DNA of 23,582 nucleotides, taken from positions 1 to 23,582 of the forward strand of contig JAVHOP010000155.1 in assembly GCA_036170135.1 (NCBI GenBank). Direction: 5' to 3'. How positions within the stretch are numbered: the stretch's first letter is position 1; each line of letters starts with the position of its first letter. Position numbers and translations under genes: made by a program. The notes beneath the pieces were generated by a model. It was not told the DNA's origin. It worked only from the letters and a program-made list of their open reading frames with translations, and made no database searches. Below, piece after piece: positions 16,299 through 23,236 of the stretch. Origin of the DNA: CG1-02-35-72 sp036170135 (GTDB taxonomy: Bacteria; Bacteroidota; Bacteroidia; Flavobacteriales; Flavobacteriaceae).

Positions 16299-16417
16299 AT
16301 GGCAACAAGAAATCAAATCAAAATGACTACCGCAGAGAGGAGGCTACGACATTTCAGTGATAGTTTCAAAATTCAAAAAGAAGAGAAATGGAAACTAGCA
16401 GTATAACTCCCTTCTGT
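16299..16417 (+). pseudogene. Transposase N-terminal remnant
   Basis: A short reading frame of 35 codons begins with MATRNQIKMTTAERRLRHF and continues SDSFKIQK. This resembles the N-terminus of helix-turn-helix transposase OrfA proteins common in Flavobacteriaceae, which continue in the style of VREIE...ISEV. Here the frame ends at 16404-16406. A second frame immediately downstream (REMETSSIT, about 16382-16408) reads like the expected continuation, suggesting a frameshift and then truncation. No partner OrfB, terminal repeats or target duplication are visible. Its G+C is higher than that of the flanking DNA. Assignment rests on remembered family pattern only. Confidence 0.5.
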
Positions 16418-16540
16418 TAGACTAGGAATGACATAACATTTTGTCATTTTATTCAAATAGATGTAAGTCAAAATAAAAATGCTACGAATTCGTTTTCGGA
16501 AAAATAGTTTTATTTTTTTAGCATAATTAAATAAAACTTA

Positions 16541-16548
16541 TATATTTG
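16541..16548 (+). promoter_or_regulatory. Candidate -7 box (TATATTTG) for the his operon
   Basis: This matches TAnnTTTG and lies 21 bp before the leader peptide ATG, a suitable distance for a short leader RNA. The -33 region has only a T-run (about 16512-16519). Confidence 0.5.
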
Positions 16549-16568
16549 CCTTTCAAAATAGAAAATAA

Positions 16569-16628
16569 ATGTTTAAAAACCAACATCATCATCATTTAAA
16601 AACAAACGATAACTATCGGGTGTCTTGA
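16569..16628 (+). CDS. hisL: his operon leader peptide
   Basis: A 19-codon ORF encodes MFKNQHHHHLKTNDNYRVS, with four consecutive His codons (16584-16595). It lies directly upstream of an intrinsic terminator and hisG. By analogy with enterobacterial hisL, a ribosome starved of charged tRNA-His would stall on these codons and permit read-through. Its stop codon (TGA, 16626-16628) lies 33 nt before the terminator. The last codons form one arm of the alternative helix. The peptide itself need have no function. The symbol is given by role, not by homology. Confidence 0.85.
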   Translation: MFKNQHHHHLKTNDNYRVS

Positions 16629-16673
16629 TGCTGTTGTAATTTAAATATAAAATTATATAAAGCTCGCCTGATA
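16614..16673 (+). promoter_or_regulatory. his attenuator: alternative (antiterminator) helix
   Basis: The segment 16614-16622 (TATCGGGTG, inside the leader ORF) can pair with 16665-16673 (CGCCTGATA). This gives nine pairs, including two G-U type wobbles. The second strand overlaps the left arm and loop of the terminator, so the two helices are mutually exclusive. A ribosome stalled on the His codons would leave the first strand free, whereas a ribosome reaching the stop codon would cover it. Confidence 0.75.
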
Positions 16674-16689
16674 GGCGGGCTTTTTTTTT
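16662..16689 (+). terminator. his attenuator: intrinsic terminator
   Basis: Arms GCTCGCC (16662-16668) and GGCGGGC (16674-16680) form a 7-bp GC-rich stem with one wobble pair around the loop TGATA, followed by nine consecutive T. It lies 22 bp before hisG. This is the regulated terminator of the leader. Confidence 0.92.
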
Positions 16690-16711
16690 ACTAAAAAATA
16701 AAGAAAATAAA

Positions 16712-17572
16712 ATGAATACAAACTTAAAAATTGCCATTCAAAAATCGGGAAGATTACAAGAAGATTCCTTACTATTATTAAAAGAATGTGGCATTGCTAT
16801 TGATAACGGCCGCGATCAACTCAAAGCCAAAGCCATTAACTTTCCGGTTGAGGTTTTGTTTTTACGCAACTCCGACATTCCACAATATTTAGAAGATGGC
16901 GTAGTAGATTGTGCCATTATTGGCGAAAATACTTTAGTTGAAGAAAACAGTACCGCCACTATCGTCGAAAAGCTCGGATTTTCGAAATGTCGCTTGAGCA
17001 TTGCGGTGCCAAAAACATCAAAAGTCGGCTCTTTATCCGATTTAGATGGCATGCGCATTGCTACCTCATACAGCAATTCTTTGTCAAAATTTATGACAAT
17101 GGCCCACATCGAAGCTAAAATTCACCACATTTCGGGTTCGGTAGAAATTGCTCCGAATATTGGTCTAGCCGATGCCATTTGTGATTTAGTGAGCAGTGGG
17201 AGCACCCTTTTTAAAAACAATTTAAAAGAGGTTGAAGTCTTGTTAAAGTCGGAAGCGGTTTTGGCAAAATCACCGATTGTTACAAATGATGCGCAACAAA
17301 TATTAGATAAAATTCAATTTAGAATTCAATCGGTTTTAAAAGCCCGCAACTCACGTTATGTATTGATGAATGTTCCTAATTGTAAAATAGATAATATTGT
17401 AAAAATCCTTCCGGGGATGCGCAGTCCCACCGTTTTACCTCTTGCCGAAAAGGGTTGGAGTTCTATTCACACCGTGATTAGTAAAAGTTCGTTTTGGGAA
17501 GTGATTGAGTTACTTAAAGCCGAAGGTGCCGAAGGCATTTTGGTTGTTCCGATAGAAAAAATGGTTTTATAA
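16712..17572 (+). CDS. hisG: ATP phosphoribosyltransferase, long form
   Basis: This catalyses the first step of histidine synthesis, joining ATP and PRPP. The 286 residues are the long form. The catalytic bilobed part (about residues 1-205) starts LKIAIQKSGRLQEDSLLLL and includes ISGSVEIAPNIGLADAICDLVSSGSTL, the PRPP-binding region. The C-terminal domain (about 210-286, NVPNCKIDNIVKILPGMRSPTVLPLAEKGW split across its strands) is the ACT-like regulatory part that binds histidine for feedback inhibition. No HisZ is needed for the long form. The gene starts just after the attenuator, so both transcription and enzyme activity are likely histidine-controlled. hisD begins 11 bp after the stop. Confidence 0.97.
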   Translation: MNTNLKIAIQKSGRLQEDSLLLLKECGIAIDNGRDQLKAKAINFPVEVLFLRNSDIPQYLEDGVVDCAIIGENTLVEENSTATIVEKLGFSKCRLSIAVPKTSKVGSLSDLDGMRIATSYSNSLSKFMTMAHIEAKIHHISGSVEIAPNIGLADAICDLVSSGSTLFKNNLKEVEVLLKSEAVLAKSPIVTNDAQQILDKIQFRIQSVLKARNSRYVLMNVPNCKIDNIVKILPGMRSPTVLPLAEKGWSSIHTVISKSSFWEVIELLKAEGAEGILVVPIEKMVL

Positions 17573-17583
17573 AAAGTTAAAAA

Positions 17584-18879
17584 ATGAAAATTTACAAGCA
17601 ACCCAATAACAAAGTTTTGAAAAAACTTTTACAAAGGCCAGAAAGTCAAAACGTGGCTGAAAAAGAGGCTTTGGTAGCCGATATTTTAAAACAAGTTAAA
17701 ACCAATGGTGATGCTGCCTTATACCAATTTGAGAAAGCGTTTGATAAAGTAGATCTGACATCGTTAATTGTAGAAGTTTATGAAATAAAAGCAGCCGTTA
17801 CCAAAATTCCAAACAGCCTAAAACAAGCTATTGATCAGGCCTATCAGAATATTTATAAATTTCACAAAGCACAAGAAATTTTACCGACCAGGGTTGAAAC
17901 TGCTGCTGGTGTATTTTGTTGGCGCAAACAAGTGGCAATCGATAAAGTTGGTTTGTACATTCCGGGCGGGTCGGCACCCTTATTTTCTACGGTTTTAATG
18001 TTGGGAATTCCGGCACAAATTGCGGGTTGTAAAACCGTTATTTTATGCACACCACCCGACAAAAATGGCAATATCGCACCAGAAATTTTATACACTGCAA
18101 ATTTGTTAGGTATTGTCAAAATTTTTAAGGTTGGCGGTGCACAAGCCATTGCGGCTATGGCATTTGGTACGGAAAGTATTTCAAAAGTTTATAAAATTTT
18201 CGGTCCAGGGAATAGTTATGTTACCTTGGCTAAAGTCTTGGTACAAAAAGCAGGTGTTGCCATTGATATGCCAGCAGGCCCATCCGAATTAATGGTGGTT
18301 TGCGACGATTCGGCTCAAGCGGCTTTTGTGGCTTCTGATTTGTTATCGCAAGCCGAGCACGGTCCCGATAGTCAAGTGTTGTTGGTCTCGACAGATTTCA
18401 ATTTTTTGTCGAAAGTTGCTGCCGAAATAAACAAGCAGCTAGCGGTTTTGCCACGCCAAGCCATCGCCGCGCAAGCCTTACAAAATTCTAAAATGATTTT
18501 TGTAAACAATAGGAACAAAGCCTTGAAAATTATAAACGACTATGCTCCCGAACATTTGATTTTATGTGGCAATGATGAGTCGTTTTATGCCGATAATGTT
18601 CAAAATGCAGGCAGTATCTTTTTGGGAGCTTATGCGCCCGAAAGTGCCGGAGATTACGCCTCTGGCACCAATCATACCTTGCCCACAAATGGTTATGCTA
18701 AAGTGAGTGGTGGCGTGGCTTTAGAGTCGTTTGTAAAACAAATCAGCTTTCAAAAGCTGTCGGCAACAGGTCTTCAGAATATTGGAAAAACTGTCGAAAT
18801 AATGGCTGAGGCCGAAGGACTTGAAGCTCATAAAAACGCCGTAAGCATCCGATTAAAAACCATCAAAAATGAACTTTAA
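17584..18879 (+). CDS. hisD: Histidinol dehydrogenase
   Basis: This zinc enzyme of 431 residues carries out the last two oxidations, from L-histidinol to L-histidine with NAD. Family motifs are intact: GLYIPGGSAPLFSTVLM, VGGAQAIAAMAFGT, FGPGNSYVTLAK, DMPAGPSELMVV, SQAEHGPDSQ, the catalytic pair Glu323-His324 in APEHLIL, and the zinc-binding region SAGDYASGTNHTLPTNG. It overlaps hisC by 11 bp, suggesting coupled translation. The length is normal and nothing looks damaged. Confidence 0.97.
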   Translation: MKIYKQPNNKVLKKLLQRPESQNVAEKEALVADILKQVKTNGDAALYQFEKAFDKVDLTSLIVEVYEIKAAVTKIPNSLKQAIDQAYQNIYKFHKAQEILPTRVETAAGVFCWRKQVAIDKVGLYIPGGSAPLFSTVLMLGIPAQIAGCKTVILCTPPDKNGNIAPEILYTANLLGIVKIFKVGGAQAIAAMAFGTESISKVYKIFGPGNSYVTLAKVLVQKAGVAIDMPAGPSELMVVCDDSAQAAFVASDLLSQAEHGPDSQVLLVSTDFNFLSKVAAEINKQLAVLPRQAIAAQALQNSKMIFVNNRNKALKIINDYAPEHLILCGNDESFYADNVQNAGSIFLGAYAPESAGDYASGTNHTLPTNGYAKVSGGVALESFVKQISFQKLSATGLQNIGKTVEIMAEAEGLEAHKNAVSIRLKTIKNEL

Positions 18880-19906
18880 TTTAGATAATTTAATTCGAAC
18901 AAACATCAAAGCATTGGTCGCATATTCATCGGCAAGAGATGAATTTAAAGGCAAAGCCGAAGGGTTTTTAGACGCTAATGAAAACCCATTTTCATCTGGT
19001 TTTAACCGTTATCCAGGGCAGGAAATCAAAGTTTTGCAACAAACTTTGACCGATTTAAAAGGGCTCAATCAAAACCAGTTGTTGCTTGGGAATGGCAGTG
19101 ATGAAAGTATCGATTTGTTGCTCAGAGCGTTTTGTGAACCTTATCTAAACAGTGTGTTGTGTTTTGCGCCAACTTACAGTATGTACAAAATTTGGGCACA
19201 AATAAACGCGGTGGCGGTTAAGGAAGTTCCACTTTTACCTGATTTTGATTTTACTGCCGATTTGGCTTTAGAAAACTTAGAACCCACAACCAAACTCATT
19301 TTTGTTTGTTCACCCAATAATCCTACCGGAAATGCGGTCAAGATTATAGAAATTGAAAAACTTTGTCAGGAATTTAATGGTTTAGTCATTATTGATGAGG
19401 CTTATGTTGATTTTACAAATACGTCGGCTGTAAGCCTGATTAACTGCTATCCTAATTTAGTTGTTATTCAAACGCTGTCAAAGGCATGGGGTTTGGCGGG
19501 TATCCGCATTGGTTTAACGATAGCGTCTGATGCAATTATCGCAGTGCTCTATAAAATTAAACCGCCATACAATATCAGCACAGCAAATGCTCAATTGGCA
19601 CTGAATAAATTAAAAGATACTCAGACATTCAAATCGGAAGTTTCGATAATTTTACAACAAAAATCTAAGCTGATTGTTGCTTTAAAACAATTTGATTTTG
19701 TAGAACATATTTTTAAATCGGATGCCAATTTTTTATTGGTGCGTTTTAAAAACAGCGCTTTAGTTTTTAACTTTTTAAAATCGAAAAGTATTGTGGTTCG
19801 CGACCGCTCAAAAGAATTGGGATGCGACAATTGTCTGCGCATAACCATCGGAACAGCATTAGAAAACAACGCCTTGATTGAGGCTTTAAAAACTTTTAAA
19901 GGATGA
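18869..19906 (+). CDS. hisC: Histidinol-phosphate aminotransferase
   Basis: A PLP enzyme of 345 residues, fold type I, that transaminates imidazole-acetol phosphate with glutamate. Key features are the N-terminal LDANENPF (residues 34-41), LLGNGSDESIDLL (72-84), SPNNPTGN (148-155), the cofactor-contacting Asp176 in IIDEAYVDF, the PLP lysine Lys205 in TLSKAWGLAGIRIG, and the C-terminal LRITIG. The start overlaps the end of hisD by 11 bp, and the stop overlaps the hisB ATG (ATGA). Broad aromatic aminotransferase side activity is possible, as in other HisC proteins. Confidence 0.96.
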   Translation: MNFNLDNLIRTNIKALVAYSSARDEFKGKAEGFLDANENPFSSGFNRYPGQEIKVLQQTLTDLKGLNQNQLLLGNGSDESIDLLLRAFCEPYLNSVLCFAPTYSMYKIWAQINAVAVKEVPLLPDFDFTADLALENLEPTTKLIFVCSPNNPTGNAVKIIEIEKLCQEFNGLVIIDEAYVDFTNTSAVSLINCYPNLVVIQTLSKAWGLAGIRIGLTIASDAIIAVLYKIKPPYNISTANAQLALNKLKDTQTFKSEVSIILQQKSKLIVALKQFDFVEHIFKSDANFLLVRFKNSALVFNFLKSKSIVVRDRSKELGCDNCLRITIGTALENNALIEALKTFKG

Positions 19907-21030
19907 AAAACGTTTTATTTATTGACCGTGACGGAACCTTAATTTTAGAACCTGCCGATGAGCAGTTGGATAATTTTGAAAAATTGGAATTTTACCCAGA
20001 GGTGTTTTATTATCTCAAAAAAATAGTATCTGAACTTAATTTTGAGTTGGTTATGGTTACCAATCAAGATGGTTTGGGGACTGCAACATATCCGGAAACT
20101 GATTTTTGGCCCATTCAAAATTTTATGATTAAAGCCTTTAAAAACGAGGGAATTGTATTTGATGAGATTATCATTGATAGCACATTTGCCAAAGATCATG
20201 CTCCAACCCGTAAGCCAAATACCGGTTTGCTCACCAAATACTTTTCGGATGAATACGATTTAAAAAACAGCTTTGTTATTGGCGATCGGTTAACCGATAT
20301 GAAATTGGCTGAAAATATGGGTTCTAAAGGAATTATGATCAATTATAAAGGGGGTTTACAAACTGACTTATCTGATAAGGATGTATTAAAACATTGCATT
20401 GCATTAGAAACAAACGCTTGGCAAACAATTTATACTTTTTTAAAGACTAAAATCAGGACGACAACCATAACCAGAACGACAAAAGAGACCGATATTTCTA
20501 TTTATTTAAATGCTGATGGCACCGGACAAAATAATATTGATACCGGACTCGGTTTTTTTGACCACATGTTAGAACAGATTGCCAAACACGCGCAAGTTGA
20601 TTTAAACATCCATGTAAAAGGCGATTTAAAAGTGGATGAACATCACACCATTGAAGATGTTGCCATTGTGTTAGGGCAGGCCTTTTATGAGGTTTTACAA
20701 GATAAAAAAGGCATGAATCGTTACGGCTTTGTGTTGCCAATGGATGATTGTTTGGCGCAAGTGGCTATAGATTTTGGCAATCGAAATTGGTTAGTTTGGG
20801 AGGCGGACTTTAAACGTGAAAAAATAGGTGATATGCCTACCGAAATGTTTATGCACTTTTTTAAATCATTTTCGGATGCAGCCAAATGCAATTTAAACAT
20901 TCAAGCCACAGGAATCAACGAGCATCACAAAATAGAAAGCATTTTTAAAGCCTTTGCTAGAGCTGTTAAAATGGCAAAAACCCGAGATGTTTCAAGTGAT
21001 GTTTTACCATCTACAAAAGGCGTATTATGA
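19903..21030 (+). CDS. hisB: Bifunctional histidinol-phosphatase / imidazoleglycerol-phosphate dehydratase
   Basis: A fused 375-residue enzyme for two steps of the pathway. The N-terminal half (about residues 1-165) is a HAD phosphatase with the nucleophile motif DRDGTLI (residues 8-14), the TNQDGLGT motif and GDRLTDMKLAENMGSKGI. The zinc-binding stretch seen in some HisB-N proteins is reduced here. The C-terminal half (about 185-375) is the dehydratase, with GLGFFDHMLEQIAKH, the metal-binding DEHHTIEDVAI and INEHHKIESIFKAFARA motifs, and the terminal STKGVL. It overlaps both hisC and hisH by 4 bp. This fusion also occurs in gammaproteobacteria and Bacteroidota. Confidence 0.96.
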   Translation: MKNVLFIDRDGTLILEPADEQLDNFEKLEFYPEVFYYLKKIVSELNFELVMVTNQDGLGTATYPETDFWPIQNFMIKAFKNEGIVFDEIIIDSTFAKDHAPTRKPNTGLLTKYFSDEYDLKNSFVIGDRLTDMKLAENMGSKGIMINYKGGLQTDLSDKDVLKHCIALETNAWQTIYTFLKTKIRTTTITRTTKETDISIYLNADGTGQNNIDTGLGFFDHMLEQIAKHAQVDLNIHVKGDLKVDEHHTIEDVAIVLGQAFYEVLQDKKGMNRYGFVLPMDDCLAQVAIDFGNRNWLVWEADFKREKIGDMPTEMFMHFFKSFSDAAKCNLNIQATGINEHHKIESIFKAFARAVKMAKTRDVSSDVLPSTKGVL

Positions 21031-21635
21031 GACAAACCATCGCTATCATCGATTATGGGGCAGGCAATATACAGTCGGTTATAAATGCGTTGGACCGACT
21101 TAATTGTCAGGCTATTATCACCAACAATGCTGCTGATATCCGCCAAGCGGATAAGGTAATTTTTCCGGGTGTTGGCCATGCGGCTAGGGCGATGAAGCAT
21201 TTAAAAACCACAGGTTTAGATGCGGTTATTCCCTTATTAACGCAACCCGTTTTGGGAATTTGTTTAGGTATGCAATTGATGTGTGCATATTGCGAAGAAG
21301 GCGATACCAAAGGCTTGGGTATTTTTGATGTGTCGGTTGTAAAGTTTAAAAATACCGTAAAAGTTCCACATATAGGTTGGAATCAAATTACTAATTTAAA
21401 GTCGGTCTTATTTAAAGACATTGCCGAAAATGAATTTATGTATTTGGTACACAGTTATTATATTCCTATAAATAACTATTGTATTGCAGAAACTGATTAT
21501 GGTGAATCATATACATCGGCGATGCAAAAAGATAATTTTTATGGTGTACAGTTTCACCCAGAGAAAAGTGGAAAAGTCGGCGAACAGCTATTGCAAAACT
21601 TTTTAAATATTGGATGTAGAAAATTTAATATTTGA
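21027..21635 (+). CDS. hisH: Imidazole glycerol phosphate synthase, glutaminase subunit
   Basis: A class I glutamine amidotransferase of 202 residues that supplies ammonia to HisF. The catalytic triad is visible: nucleophile Cys79 in LGICLGMQLM, and His177 with Glu179 in VQFHPEKSG. The oxyanion-strand region FPGVGHAARAM is at residues 46-56. It starts inside the hisB stop (ATGA). The C-terminal codons (CRKFNI) and stop overlap the first of the heptamer repeats, so the tail may have been altered by repeat growth. The next gene, hisA, is 96 bp away, unusually loose for this operon. Confidence 0.96.
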   Translation: MRQTIAIIDYGAGNIQSVINALDRLNCQAIITNNAADIRQADKVIFPGVGHAARAMKHLKTTGLDAVIPLLTQPVLGICLGMQLMCAYCEEGDTKGLGIFDVSVVKFKNTVKVPHIGWNQITNLKSVLFKDIAENEFMYLVHSYYIPINNYCIAETDYGESYTSAMQKDNFYGVQFHPEKSGKVGEQLLQNFLNIGCRKFNI

Positions 21636-21650
21636 GATTTAGAATTTAAG
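21623..21650 (+). repeat. Heptamer tandem repeat at the hisH 3' end
   Basis: Four successive 7-nt units of the form ATTTRRN (ATTTAAT, ATTTGAG, ATTTAGA, ATTTAAG) run through the hisH stop codon into the hisH-hisA gap. Confidence 0.6.
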
Positions 21651-21680
21651 ATTATGAAAATGAATACTATAAAATATACA

Positions 21681-21722
21681 ACTTACAACTTAAAACTTAA
21701 AACTTACAACTTAAAACTTATA
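21681..21722 (+). repeat. Heptamer tandem repeat (ACTTAMA)6 between hisH and hisA
   Basis: Six uninterrupted 7-nt units, each ACTTACA, ACTTAAA or ACTTATA, end 9 bp before the hisA ATG. The period is exactly 7 over 42 bp. It fills most of the loosest visible gap between his genes. Confidence 0.85.
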
Positions 21723-21731
21723 GCTAAATAA

Positions 21732-22249
21732 ATGCGACTTATTCCCGCCATAGATATCATCAATGGAAAATGTGTCCGTCTCTCAAAAGGTGATTACAGC
21801 ACGCAAAAAATCTATAACTCAAATCCGTTAGAGATGGCTAAACAGTTTGAAGCACACGGCATCAAATATTTGCATTTGGTAGATTTAGATGGTGCCAAAG
21901 CCAGTCATATTGTCAATTACAAAGTGTTAGAACAAATCGCAAAAAATACCAAACTAAAAATTGATTTTGGTGGGGGCGTAAAATCGGATGATGATTTGCG
22001 TATCGCTTTTGAATCGGGGGCTGCGCAAATTACAGGTGGCAGTATTGCGGTTAAAAATCCGAAGACTTTTAAAGAGTGGTTAGAAACTTATGGTGCTGAC
22101 AAGATTATTTTAGGTGCCGATGCCAAAGATGAAAAGGTTGCTGTTGGTGGTTGGTTAGAAGACTCTGATAAAGCATTAATTCCGTTTATTCAAAATTATG
22201 TTGCCAAAGGCATTAACTATGTTATTTGTACCGATATCTCTAAAGATGG
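21732..22249 (+). CDS. hisA: Phosphoribosylformimino-5-aminoimidazole carboxamide ribotide isomerase (interrupted by assembly gap)
   Basis: A (beta/alpha)8-barrel isomerase. The visible 172 residues start MRLIPAIDIINGKCVRLSKGDY with the catalytic general base Asp8. They contain the first phosphate-binding block DFGGGVKSDDD, and the second catalytic Asp130 in LGADAKDEKVAVGGWLE. The sequence stops at TDISKDG, where a run of N begins. Normal HisA has about 240-245 residues, so roughly 70 residues are missing, more than the 100 N could encode. After the gap, 22350-22362 may contain the true end (a frame reading DKE then stop), but the frame cannot be linked. I see no evidence that the real gene is broken. 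Confidence 0.93.
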
Positions 22250-22349
22250 NNNNNNNNNNNNNNNNNNNNNNNNNNNNNNNNNNNNNNNNNNNNNNNNNNN
22301 NNNNNNNNNNNNNNNNNNNNNNNNNNNNNNNNNNNNNNNNNNNNNNNNN
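22250..22349. other. Assembly gap (100 N)
   Basis: Exactly 100 N. This round number is a common placeholder for a scaffold gap of unknown size. The missing C-terminus of HisA would need about 200 nt, so the true gap is probably longer. Confidence 0.98.
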
Positions 22350-22445
22350 GGATAAGGAATAAGATGAAAATATTAAAATAAAGTTTTAAAAATAGAAATT
22401 AATAAAATGTAGATAGGTATTAATTGAAAGTCCTCCAAAAAAGGC

Positions 22446-22473
22446 TTGATACTAGATACCTACTACTTTATAC
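22446..22473 (+). repeat. Heptamer-period repeat between hisA and hisF
   Basis: Four 7-nt units ending in AC (TTGATAC, TAGATAC, CTACTAC, TTTATAC) end 7 bp before the hisF ATG. The unit differs from those of the hisH-hisA gap but the period is the same. Confidence 0.6.
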
Positions 22474-22480
22474 AAATAAT

Positions 22481-23236
22481 ATGTTAACAAAACGAATCAT
22501 ACCTTGCTTAGACGTTAAAAACGGTCGGACAGTTAAGGGTATTAATTTTAAGAGTTTACGCGATGCCGGCAATCCGGTTGAATTGGCTAAAATCTATGCC
22601 GAACAAGGTGCAGACGAATTGGTTTTTTTAGACATCACCGCCACTCTAGACAAGCGAAAAACGATGTATAGTTGGGTGCGTGAGGTCGCCCAAGCATTAA
22701 ACATTCCGTTTACGGTAGGTGGTGGCATATCGTCTGTTCAAGATGTCGAAGCACTTTTAAAATTAGGTGCCGATAAGATTTCGGTTAACTCGGCTGCGGT
22801 TAAAAATCCGCAATTAATCTCCGAATTAAGTACCTATTTTGGAAATCAATGTATCGTAGTGGCGGTAGACGCTAAACAGACAAATGGCGATTGGTATATT
22901 TATCTGAATGGAGGCACTATAAAAACCGATTGGTTGCTGAGCGATTGGGTTCAAGAAGCCGAACAACGTGGTGCAGGCGAAATTTTATTTACTTCTATGA
23001 ACAACGATGGAACTAAAAATGGTTTTGCCATTGAGGCAATAAACGGTATTGGTAAATTAATAAATATTCCTGTTATTGCCAGCGGAGGTGCGGGAACGAT
23101 GGCTCATTTTAAAGAGGCCTTTGTCATTGGTCAAGCCGATGCGGCATTGGCGGCCAGTGTGTTTCACTATGGCGAAATTAGCATTCCAGACTTAAAACGA
23201 TATTTATTAAAACAAAACATACCCATACGATTATGA
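22481..23236 (+). CDS. hisF: Imidazole glycerol phosphate synthase, cyclase subunit
   Basis: The (beta/alpha)8-barrel partner of HisH, making imidazole glycerol phosphate and AICAR. I choose the ATG at 22481 because it gives the family N-terminus MLTKRIIPCLDVKNGRTVKG and a 251-residue protein, the usual length. The frame stays open further upstream only through the repeat tract. Catalytic residues Asp11 and Asp130 are present, as are the phosphate-binding blocks FTVGGGISS and IPVIASGGAGTMAHF. Its stop overlaps the hisI start (ATGA). Confidence 0.96.
   Translation: MLTKRIIPCLDVKNGRTVKGINFKSLRDAGNPVELAKIYAEQGADELVFLDITATLDKRKTMYSWVREVAQALNIPFTVGGGISSVQDVEALLKLGADKISVNSAAVKNPQLISELSTYFGNQCIVVAVDAKQTNGDWYIYLNGGTIKTDWLLSDWVQEAEQRGAGEILFTSMNNDGTKNGFAIEAINGIGKLINIPVIASGGAGTMAHFKEAFVIGQADAALAASVFHYGEISIPDLKRYLLKQNIPIRL

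Larger units (their letters stand above)
16094..16568. other. Mostly non-coding stretch before the his leader
   Basis: This AT-rich stretch contains the 5' region of the minus-strand T9SS gene, a decayed transposase fragment (16299-16417), a weak hairpin AATGACA/TGTCATT at 16427-16448, and the candidate his promoter near 16541. A 9-bp inverted pair TAGTAAAAA/TTTTTACTA (16172-16210) is likely compositional. I see no intact gene. Confidence 0.6.

Noticed and set aside
16607..16618. Small hairpin CGAT/ATCG in the his leader ORF as an independent regulatory stem
   Set aside because: Only four pairs with a 4-nt loop, and it competes with the stronger nine-pair antiterminator helix.
21623..21722. 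The heptamer tracts as a CRISPR array
   Set aside because: Units are 7 bp, directly adjacent and without spacers, so they are simple tandem repeats.
22424..22480. Longer hisF with a TTG start
   Set aside because: The extra segment is encoded by the heptamer repeat and lacks family similarity. MLTKRIIPCLD at 22481 is the normal HisF start.
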